In this document: piece after piece, positions 17,601-23,381 of the stretch | Numbering within the stretch: the first letter of the stretch is position 1 | Layout: every line of letters starts with the position of its first letter | From: Bacilli bacterium | GTDB lineage: Bacteria > Bacillota_I > Bacilli_A > RFN20 > CAG-449 | Direction of reading: 5' to 3' | Assembly: GCA_900755065.1 (NCBI GenBank) | Contig: CAAEFC010000043.1 | Location: 10,227-74,226, forward strand | DNA length: 64,000 bases | Translations under genes and position numbers: made by a program | The notes under the pieces: model-generated | Seen by the model: only the letters and a program-made list of their open reading frames with translations | Databases searched by the model: none | Told to the model about the DNA's origin: nothing

Positions 17601-18437
17601 AATTATCTGGCTCGCCGCTTGCAACGGTACGGATTCGATGTTGCCATCAACCGACCGATTCGCGAACATATCATCGACATTCTGGTCAAAGTAAAGAATT
17701 CTCCGTCTTCCGTCGCCGTCATGGTCGATCACTTCGCCTACTATTCTCCGGAAGAAGCCTCCGAAGCATTCGCCTATCAGGAACAGTTCCTTCATTCGGC
17801 GGGATATGCCTGCTATCGCATTTTTCCGTCGCTCTTTTTTCTGAATGAAGAAGAAGAATTTTCTTCGTTAGTCGACGAGATCGTCAACCGGTCGAGACTG
17901 ATTCCGGAAATCGACGTCAAAAAGAACAAAATCCGCTTGATGGACTATCTCTTCCCTCTTTACGTCGATCCTCGTCAGATCTATTACGATCTGGGCGAAA
18001 CCAAACCGCTGAAAGAGAAAACGCTGGAATTCATTCGTCTGAGCGCGCCGATTTCGTTGGAGGAAATCCGCCTGATTTTCCGCGAAAACGTCGACGATTG
18101 TCTGAAAGAACTGGCGAAAGAAGAGGCCGTTTCGATCGAAGAAGATTTCGTCTATCTTCCGGACAGCAAAATCCGTTTCCGCCGCGTCGATCGGGACAAA
18201 AATCAATATCGCCCGCTTCCGACGGTTTCCGACAGAGAACTCTTCGACGCGATCTACGAAGTCGTCGATTACAAGAATTCTTTGAGCAAAGACACGCTCG
18301 TGAAAATGATCCTCCTATCGCTGGGATATAAAAAAGCGAACGCAGAAAAATACCGTTATGTCGAAAGAAGGATCGATCGGCTTCTCGCCAAAAAAGTCAT
18401 CTTCATCGAAAACGGTCTTCTCTTCCGCAGTTTGTAA
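14634..18437 (+). CDS. DUF4011/DUF3320-type superfamily 1 helicase homologue with eroded motor motifs
   Basis: A 1,267-residue single-gene unit. The order matches large DUF4011 helicases: a DUF4011-like N-terminus (about 1-230), two RecA-like regions, a Vsr/MTES_1575-like nuclease domain (about 980-1060) and a DUF3320-like end (about 1125-1190). Expected motifs are replaced at equivalent places. The GPPGTGKS loop is a RYDQKSDPYHF segment (about 291), the DEASQ box in FDVVIIMSDRSQ (about 903) lacks DEAS, and the GDxxQ motif reads FDQIPLTQ (about 933). The nuclease keeps the Asp of IDILV but has MVDHFAYY where an E-D-G core is expected. The frame is intact and uniform in codon use with its neighbours, so it is selected rather than decaying. 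ATG 14634 fits GAGAGG better than ATG 14628. Active relatives occur in anti-phage systems; the role here is unknown. Confidence 0.7.
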   Translation: MDSVNTINSWKDAINSKLVKENFYDFATENAKTLQIINDDDLNLFNSLLNGETYRFAELDDVTFIHKAMDDYLLRISSESDAKIVFTKYDKHRQDQILTALADADERAYEETSCSMIYLTFGLLNYSLEGKSYNAPLVFLPVRIRSSEGDRHWTLEAISKEVYLNTPFIDKIKRIRKIDLSYPVGEDFSLSEYLYYLSVKVKPFNWVVNNFNYLSTFDFSCYYDLLHIEKQSDAVARSPLVKKIAYFNSEFFAFSGNEQIPLDYKYLSLLDIDNEQYQLLKNIARRDSLLIRYDQKSDPYHFLNNIVLSYLLNNKRVLIVYDRAGERDRFVREIRKNGMEKFVLDLDLKTLNKTELLSYLASYDKFSVPYNSLHPIAIDEEVTRYYDWKNSFQSLINHLRTTKNPLKTSINKIINNYYALNAYPLLNLTLKGTRRTDLEILQHYLVLIQEFANAIEALNCPIKEHPFYGFYRKEMRKEDYLPLKDEVINLSSTIRDAMEIYAYGVKQYRLPKADNLKEMKAVLNILAFVEYYQGKETSWLNNSLLDRTYDDLKEIYEGISRVDQRIEKLCEPYGARLLEITLDEIGKVRANPKPSKALNRLKKKYFGKRIPLAEVHYLLSMLEKELKEKEALTDRKNQYPESYSSYLSSHSFAEFRSIVDRINEYRYNLRYLGNPDDFDIVSQINDTEIARSRHRQAMQLVFNSILRSVKIVQGYFDPALVDYETMPFAAFFEKVNRMASGFSSINRYIDFFVALHKTNTVIENLGNALLEASDNEKDFENIFLKRFYYDLLNESLNDKENFANLNRKDIFEILDNYKNSDDDRRGLIDKIICNHFNNNIGTTLGEIKQTEGRAIRKLLEKKDYFITAEQICTQFGNSIHHFKPCILTSYKKVSFWLRNPVYTFDVVIIMSDRSQEIKDLVPALCKAEQILVFDQIPLTQDIRSTIIREDNPSNLIVAAKNTFKEIKYTKRSHTAVSSMQNNLYDLDFKNYLARRLQRYGFDVAINRPIREHIIDILVKVKNSPSSVAVMVDHFAYYSPEEASEAFAYQEQFLHSAGYACYRIFPSLFFLNEEEEFSSLVDEIVNRSRLIPEIDVKKNKIRLMDYLFPLYVDPRQIYYDLGETKPLKEKTLEFIRLSAPISLEEIRLIFRENVDDCLKELAKEEAVSIEEDFVYLPDSKIRFRRVDRDKNQYRPLPTVSDRELFDAIYEVVDYKNSLSKDTLVKMILLSLGYKKANAEKYRYVERRIDRLLAKKVIFIENGLLFRSL

Positions 18438-18502
18438 ATCCTCCTTCCGCATCTGAAATCAGGTTTCTTTGCCGAAAGTTTTTTTTGTATTCCCTTTTCC
18501 AC

Positions 18503-18530
18503 TAAAAAAGCAGTTCTTTTCCGAACTGCC
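18503..18530 (-). terminator. Rho-independent terminator of the DegV gene
   Basis: GCAGTTC (18510-18516) and GAACTGC (18523-18529) pair around a 6-base loop, with six T following on the minus strand. It may also stop plus-strand transcripts of the large gene, although the T-run on that side is poor. Confidence 0.8.
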
Positions 18531-18554
18531 TTGTAAAAAACTGCGCTATCCCTT

Positions 18555-19406
18555 TTATGGTTTGAGAATGTAGAGAATGCCGATCGTTCCTTTTCCGCAA
18601 TGGGAAGAAATGACGCAACCCGCATCGGTGATCATGATCTTGTCTTCCGGAACGAACTCCTTCAATTTCCGATGCAGATATTCCGCGCTGGAATCGGCCA
18701 TGGAATGCGTAATCATCACCGTGCCGAGATCGACGTTTCCCCAGTCGCTTTTGAGAATCTCGATCATTTTGTTCAGCGCATTTTCCATTTTTCCGATCGG
18801 CTTTTTATAGACGATCATCTTGCCGTCGACCACCCGTATGATCGGCTTGATCTTGAATCCTTTTCCGAAATAATACGACGTTTGCGAACATCGCCCGCCC
18901 TTATAGAGGTATTCTAACGATTCTACGGCAAATTGCGAACGGACGCGCGGAGCAATCTCCTGCAACCGGGAGAGGATTTCCTTTCCTTCCAGTCCCTCTT
19001 TGATCATCTCGATCGCTTTCAAAATCTGCAATCCTTCGCCCGAAGAAAGATTCAGCGAATCGTGAACGAAAACCCGTCCCGGAAATTTATTCCCCGCCGT
19101 AAGGGCATTCTGAATCGTCGAGGAAAAGTATCCGGAGATGCCGATAAAGACGATTTCTTCGTATCCCTGATCGAAAAATTTCTGATAAACTTCTTTGAAT
19201 TTTTCAATCGATCGCGCCGCGGTTTTCGGTAAGATTCCCTTTTCCTCCACCTTGCGATAGAGGTCGGCGGTAGAGAGTTCGACGAGATCCTCGTATCCTT
19301 CCTCGTTAAAGTTGACCATCAGGGGAATGATGTCCACATCGTTGGCCTTTAACAGATTCAGGGGCAGATCGCAGGTCGAGTCCACCAATAATTTTACTTT
19401 TTTCAT
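18555..19406 (-). CDS. DegV family fatty-acid-binding protein
   Basis: A 283-residue two-domain DegV protein; relatives (FakB) bind a fatty acid for phosphorylation by FakA before incorporation into phospholipid. Typical elements are the N-terminal VDSTCDLP, a SxxG loop in ISGYFSSTIQNA, HDSLNLSSGEGL (where the family usually has D(S/T)...S.G.G), LEYLYKGGR with the Arg seen in fatty-acid binding, and the C-terminal GTIGILY. The ATG at 19406 has AAGGGA just upstream; a longer in-frame reading to 19502 has no site. No fakA-like kinase is in the window. The gene is monocistronic. Confidence 0.9.
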   Translation of the reverse strand: MKKVKLLVDSTCDLPLNLLKANDVDIIPLMVNFNEEGYEDLVELSTADLYRKVEEKGILPKTAARSIEKFKEVYQKFFDQGYEEIVFIGISGYFSSTIQNALTAGNKFPGRVFVHDSLNLSSGEGLQILKAIEMIKEGLEGKEILSRLQEIAPRVRSQFAVESLEYLYKGGRCSQTSYYFGKGFKIKPIIRVVDGKMIVYKKPIGKMENALNKMIEILKSDWGNVDLGTVMITHSMADSSAEYLHRKLKEFVPEDKIMITDAGCVISSHCGKGTIGILYILKP

Positions 19407-19651
19407 ACGTCCCTTCCTTCTTGTGATTCCATTATACGCCAAAATCTTCCGTTCGTAAACCGCGAAAACTTCCGGACCTTTTTTCCTGCCAAAGCCATAC
19501 AAACCGACTTTTTCTGTCGATTCCGTTTTTTGCTTTGAATATACCGACGGTTTCTTTCTCTATATCCGGGAAAACCGTGCATGCAAAGAAAAACGGAAAA
19601 AGCGATCAGATTCGTTTTTCCGTAAAGGGATTGCTCTCTGTTTTCTTGCTG

Positions 19652-20515
19652 TCAATTCTTTGAATCCGACAGCAGTTTGAGAAGCACCTCGCCGATATCC
19701 GCGTCGATCAAAATCGATCGCGCCTTTATCTCCCGAGGGCAAACCGCTTCGCCGCGATTCACGCAGACGTAAAGCGCATCGGCATTTTGCAGGGTGAAAT
19801 TCCAAAAAGGATATTTGATGATGACCGGCGTGTTGCCTCCCACGCCCAATTCGAGAAGCAGTAACTTTTTATCGCGATAATTCCGGACAAACTGTTGATA
19901 TCGTTCCAGCGCTTCATACCAGCCCGGATCCTGAACGAAAGTATCGTCGGCGCGAAGATTCATCTTCATCGGCTTTCCGCAGATCGGGCAGCGCGGAATC
20001 AGTTCGGTAGGAATTTTTCTGTCTTTCTGCGCGCGATACATCTTCCGGATTTCTTCTTCGTTATCGTAAGTTTGATCGTGACAAGGAACGGAACACTGAA
20101 AAAGTCCGTAATCGCCTTGCGTGTAGAACAGCCTTTTCCGATCGAATCCCGCCTTCTGAAAGCAATGATCGACATTGGTCGTCAGCACAAAATATTCCTT
20201 GTCTTTCACGATCGAAAACAGGTTTTCGTACACCGGTTTCGGCGGGTTTGCGTATCGGTTGATCATCACGTATCTCGACCAATACGCCCAGAACTCTTCC
20301 GGCGCGGAAAAGGGATAAAAGCCACCGGAATACATATCCTGAAAGCCGTATTTTTCCTCAAAATCGCGAAAGTTTTCATGGAAACGTTCGCCGGAATAGG
20401 TAAATCCCGCGGACGAAGAAAGACCCGCGCCCGCGCCGATCAGAATAGCATCGGCCTGACGGATCGCCTCCTTGACTTTATCGATTTGCTCCGAATAGTC
20501 CCTGATAGATTTCAT
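19652..20515 (-). CDS. Class M sirtuin (SirTM), protein ADP-ribosyltransferase
   Basis: A 287-residue sirtuin with the class M signature. The NAD site is GAGAGLSSSAGF (about 27-38). TTNVDHCF carries Asn114, and the position of the deacetylase His is Gln133 in YTQGDYG; both match the residues I recall for the Streptococcus pyogenes enzyme (Asn118, Gln137). A zinc-type Cys set includes Cys141/145 and CPICGKP. Such enzymes ADP-ribosylate a lipoylated GcvH-like carrier. The start overlaps the macrodomain gene by 38 bases, the usual operon partner. The GcvH-L and LplA genes of classical SirTM operons are absent here, so the substrate must be elsewhere or different. Confidence 0.88.
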   Translation of the reverse strand: MKSIRDYSEQIDKVKEAIRQADAILIGAGAGLSSSAGFTYSGERFHENFRDFEEKYGFQDMYSGGFYPFSAPEEFWAYWSRYVMINRYANPPKPVYENLFSIVKDKEYFVLTTNVDHCFQKAGFDRKRLFYTQGDYGLFQCSVPCHDQTYDNEEEIRKMYRAQKDRKIPTELIPRCPICGKPMKMNLRADDTFVQDPGWYEALERYQQFVRNYRDKKLLLLELGVGGNTPVIIKYPFWNFTLQNADALYVCVNRGEAVCPREIKARSILIDADIGEVLLKLLSDSKN

Positions 20516-21254
20516 AATCTTTCTCCTTGAAAACGTTGAAAATCACCTTGATTTCGCTTTGCTGTTCTTTCTTGTATTTTCGGACCGTCTGCACGGCGAT
20601 TGACGCGGCAATATCGTTGGGAAAATGAAACTCTCCCGTAGAAAGGCAACAGAACGCGAGATGACGGATTCCCGTCTGATCCGCCAGATTCAGGCAGGAA
20701 AGGTAACAATTCGCCAGATCGTGGCGATCTTTTTCAGTGAGTTTTCCCCGCACGAACGGGCCGACGGTATGCAGAATATACCGACAAGGCAGATTGTATC
20801 CTTCGGTGAGTTTCGCTCTTCCCGTCGGTTCTTCATAACCCTGCTTTTTCATGACTTCCGCTAAAAAAAGGCGCAACTGAATGCCGGCAAAAGTGTGTAT
20901 CGCGTTATCGATACAATCGTGACACGGATAAAAACAGCCGAGCATTCCGCTGTTGGCCGCATTGACGATGGCATCGCATTTCAGGGTCGTGATATCGCCC
21001 TTCCATAGGTAAATGTCCTTTTCGATAGGAGTCAGATCGTCGATGTCGGTGATGCCTTTCGCACGCAATTCCTGCTGTAAATACGCATCCTGAATGTTTA
21101 AAACTGCGCGGTCGACGGATTGCGGAGCGCGGACGTTCATCAATGCACGAAGCAGACGTTTCTGCGCGGCTTCGTCAGTTGGAATTTCCATTGAAAATCC
21201 TGCTTCTTTTAAGAAATAATCGATCAGATAAAGTCGTCTTTCCGCCTGAGTCAT
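20478..21254 (-). CDS. Zn-dependent macrodomain protein-ADP-ribose hydrolase
   Basis: A 258-residue SirTM-associated macrodomain protein that removes ADP-ribose added by the sirtuin. A helical N-terminal extension (about 1-80) is followed by the macro fold: IYLWKGDITTLKCDAIVNAANSG, then the zinc motif GCFYPCHDCIDNAIH (Cys, His, Cys), and the ADP-ribose loop CLSTGEFHFP. GAGGTGG upstream of the ATG at 21254 supports this start; the longer frame to 21311 runs through a strong hairpin. It is the first gene of the pair, with the sirtuin overlapping its 3' end. Confidence 0.88.
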   Translation of the reverse strand: MTQAERRLYLIDYFLKEAGFSMEIPTDEAAQKRLLRALMNVRAPQSVDRAVLNIQDAYLQQELRAKGITDIDDLTPIEKDIYLWKGDITTLKCDAIVNAANSGMLGCFYPCHDCIDNAIHTFAGIQLRLFLAEVMKKQGYEEPTGRAKLTEGYNLPCRYILHTVGPFVRGKLTEKDRHDLANCYLSCLNLADQTGIRHLAFCCLSTGEFHFPNDIAASIAVQTVRKYKKEQQSEIKVIFNVFKEKDYEIYQGLFGANR

Positions 21255-21282
21255 TTTCCCCACCTCTTGTTTTTGACAGGAC

Positions 21283-21310
21283 TGTCCGGAGAGCAAAGGC
21301 TCTCCGGACA
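21283..21310 (-). terminator. Long perfect hairpin between the YwnB-like and macrodomain genes
   Basis: Twelve-base arms TGTCCGGAGAGC and GCTCTCCGGACA pair perfectly around AAAG. The arm nearest the macrodomain gene is not followed by a T-run, so it is either a non-canonical terminator of the upstream gene or a processing or attenuation structure in the macro-SirTM leader. Confidence 0.55.
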
Positions 21311-21322
21311 TACCTGAAAGCC

Positions 21323-21952
21323 TTACTTGGAGACGACGCTGATGCGTTGTCCGATATGGTTGCCGCCAACCAGTTCGTCTACCATCGCGATCGCATAATC
21401 CGCATAACTGATCGTGCTTTCGCCTTTTGCGTTCGTCATCAACTCTTCACCGCCGAGCAGATATCCGCCCGTCCGTTCGCCGTCCGCGCGGAAATCGGCC
21501 GCAGGGCTGATAAAGGTCCACCGCACATCGCTTCTCTTGCGCAATTCTTCCAGTGCCTTGCCCTGTGCTTTAGCCAATGGCAAAAACTGTGGTGGAAAAT
21601 CCGGACCGTCGGATACAACTGCGGTATGTTCTTTATTAACATAAAGGCTACCCGCCCCGCCGACAACAACTAAACGGGTCTCTTTGCCGGAAAGGATATC
21701 GCAAAGATGCATAAGCGACTTGGTGTGATTCGGAAGTTCTTCCTCTGTCCATGCCCCGAAAGCGTCTACGACGGCGTCGAAGCCTTTCAAATCTTCCGAA
21801 GTCAGATCAAACAGATCTTTTTCGACAAACTGAGTTGCGACGCTTCTGTTTTCCTCTTTTGCAATCGCGGTAACGTCCAATCCGCGTTCTACGGCCTCTT
21901 TGACAATCAAAGATCCCGCCTTTCCGTTTGCGCATACAACGGCTACTTTCAT
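21323..21952 (-). CDS. NAD(P)-binding oxidoreductase, YwnB/NmrA-like
   Basis: A 209-residue single-domain Rossmann protein of the atypical short-chain dehydrogenase group. The dinucleotide loop is the N-terminal VCANGKAGSLIV (GxxGxxG-like), and DAFGAW and VVVGGAGSLYV mark strands 4 and 5; no classical YxxxK is evident. In Bacillus subtilis ywnB sits beside the Rrf2 gene ywnA, and here an Rrf2 gene lies 0.5 kb upstream. Both promoters carry the same inverted repeat, so the gene is probably repressed by it. GAGGAGG precedes the ATG. The role is likely in stress by electrophiles or thiol-reactive compounds, inferred from that regulator type. Confidence 0.82.
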   Translation of the reverse strand: MKVAVVCANGKAGSLIVKEAVERGLDVTAIAKEENRSVATQFVEKDLFDLTSEDLKGFDAVVDAFGAWTEEELPNHTKSLMHLCDILSGKETRLVVVGGAGSLYVNKEHTAVVSDGPDFPPQFLPLAKAQGKALEELRKRSDVRWTFISPAADFRADGERTGGYLLGGEELMTNAKGESTISYADYAIAMVDELVGGNHIGQRISVVSK

Positions 21953-21972
21953 TTTTTATTCCTCCTCTTTTG

Positions 21973-22035
21973 TTGTAACTTTAAAAGTTACATCTATAAT
22001 ATATTTGCTTTTAGTTGTAATGTCAATAGTTACAT
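21973..22035 (-). promoter_or_regulatory. Promoter with two Rrf2-type operators upstream of the YwnB-like gene
   Basis: Two inverted repeats, TTGTAAC-N7-GTTACAT (21973-21993) and TTGTAATGTCAATAGTTACAT (22015-22035), flank the minus-strand core promoter TTGACA, about 17 bases, TATATT. The -35 box lies inside the second repeat, and the first repeat lies between the -10 box and the ribosome binding site. The layout is that of a repressed promoter. A third copy precedes the Rrf2 gene. Confidence 0.75.
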
Positions 22036-22150
22036 CGAATTTTTTTATTTTTTTTATTTCATCGCTTTTATCCTTTATAATACGCACCCTTACGGATTAC
22101 CCATACTTCCGATCGATTCCAAAAGCGATCTGATCGATAAAAGGCAATTT

Positions 22151-22468
22151 TTACTGCCGGATCATATCCACCGGTTTCCGTCGTGTCATTCTCATAAGCG
22201 GATACAAACTTACCAAAAACAGGAGCAAGTCGCTTACCGCCAGAACAAGATAGGTCAGTCCGCTTACGCTGAAATACGCAATATATCCAAAAGGATTTTG
22301 TAATAAAATCGTATTGACCATATATGTCGTCAGATAGAGTCCCCCGATCGTGAATGCAATTGCGAAAATCGTCATACACAGGATCGAAAGCGATGAATCG
22401 TTAAGTTTCAATATGAAAAAAACTTGAATACAGGATTCAGGTTTTTCATTCCTTTTTCGTTGATTCAA
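22151..22468 (-). pseudogene. Remnant of an FtsX-like ABC transporter permease
   Basis: About 105 codons resemble only the C-terminal end of a MacB/FtsX-type permease: two or three hydrophobic segments and the typical ending LYPLMRMTRRKPVDMIRQ. The soluble extracellular domain, the first helices and the ATPase partner are missing. No ribosome binding site is seen at the nominal start, which lies directly against the Rrf2 stop codon. It is best read as a decayed leftover between the Rrf2 gene and its target. A genuine small membrane protein cannot be ruled out. Confidence 0.5.
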
Positions 22469-22489
22469 ACAGTTTTTTCCGTAAAATCC

Positions 22490-22927
22490 TTATTGCTCGT
22501 TTGCTCTTCGCTCGATCAGGTTCGCGCGGATATCTGCAAGGCTCGTTTTTCTCAGTTCGTCTTCCATCGCTTTCTGCGCATTGAAAAGATACCCGTCCAG
22601 AACCGCGTGAATGTTTCTTCCGACCGGACAGGCAGGATTCGGATTTTCGTGAAAATGAAACAATCCGTCTTCCAGACAATCCATCGCCCGATAGATGTCG
22701 AAAAGCGTGATGTCTTTCAGGTCTTTCGGAATACTCGCACCGCCGGTTCCCGCCTTGACTTCCACCAAACCTGCGGCTTTCAGACTCTGTAACGTTCTCC
22801 GAATGATCACGGGATTGACGTTGACGCTCGAAGCGATGAACTCCGACGTGGCTTTATATTCGTTACCGAAAGTGTCGATGGCGAGCAATGTATGCACGGC
22901 AATGGTGAATCGGGACGAAATCTGCAT
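22490..22927 (-). CDS. Rrf2 family transcriptional repressor, YwnA-like
   Basis: A 145-residue winged-helix regulator. The N-terminus MQISSRFTIAVHTLL and the recognition segment ATSEFIASSVNVNPVIIRRTLQSLKAAGLVEV are typical of Rrf2, and the wing contains GTGGASI. Only two cysteines are present (Cys84, Cys100), so the three-Cys [Fe-S] site of IscR/NsrR is absent; sensing by a thiol is possible. The C-terminal half forms the dimer helix. Its own promoter carries the operator at 22968-22988, implying autorepression, and the same sequence controls the YwnB-like gene. Confidence 0.88.
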   Translation of the reverse strand: MQISSRFTIAVHTLLAIDTFGNEYKATSEFIASSVNVNPVIIRRTLQSLKAAGLVEVKAGTGGASIPKDLKDITLFDIYRAMDCLEDGLFHFHENPNPACPVGRNIHAVLDGYLFNAQKAMEDELRKTSLADIRANLIERRANEQ

Positions 22928-22967
22928 AAAACTTCCTCTTTTCTTTTACTATTTTAGTCTCGCTTTT

Positions 22968-22988
22968 ATTGTAATGTCAAGGATTACA
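22968..22988 (-). promoter_or_regulatory. Rrf2-type operator overlapping the -35 box of the Rrf2 gene
   Basis: TTGTAAT-N7-ATTACAA is a perfect inverted repeat with 7-base arms. On the minus strand it contains TTGACA, with TAAAAT 18 bases downstream as -10 box. Confidence 0.75.
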
Positions 22989-23084
22989 AGTATACCATGT
23001 AAATCGATTGCCTCTTTCTTCTTTTCATTTCCGAAACGATTCGCCGGATAATGAAGTTGAAATCACCGACATATCTTTTAATAT

Positions 23085-23381
23085 ATGAATCAGCAAGGAA
23101 ACACACGCGGCAATCCTTTTCAACGGATTCTGGAACGATTTTCTCCTAACGAACTGACTCTGCTCGGGTTCGCTCTGGGATTTTCGTGGTCGCAGGGGCT
23201 TTCCGCGCAGGAATTGAACACGTTGGGAAACTTTATTCTTTTAATCGGGCAGGTCATGGTAACCAATGCGGCTCAGATCAATTTTATAAACAGTTCCATC
23301 TATGGAAACATTTCTCAGACCGATATCGAAGCCATTACCCAATTGGTTCTCGATGAGATCCGAAGAAAGGGTAATCTATAA
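23085..23381 (+). CDS. Small hypothetical protein
   Basis: A 98-residue protein with a charged N-terminus (MNQQGNTRGNPFQRILERF) and a moderately hydrophobic, helix-prone middle (LTLLGFALGFSWSQGLSAQELNTLGNFILLIGQVMVTNAAQ). It has the look of a two-helix soluble or peripheral protein; I do not recognise the family. No ribosome binding site is visible before the ATG, and an AT-rich stretch reaches right up to it, so translation may be leaderless or weak. The last six bases overlap the convergent P-type ATPase gene. Composition and uninterrupted length favour a real gene. Confidence 0.55.
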   Translation: MNQQGNTRGNPFQRILERFSPNELTLLGFALGFSWSQGLSAQELNTLGNFILLIGQVMVTNAAQINFINSSIYGNISQTDIEAITQLVLDEIRRKGNL

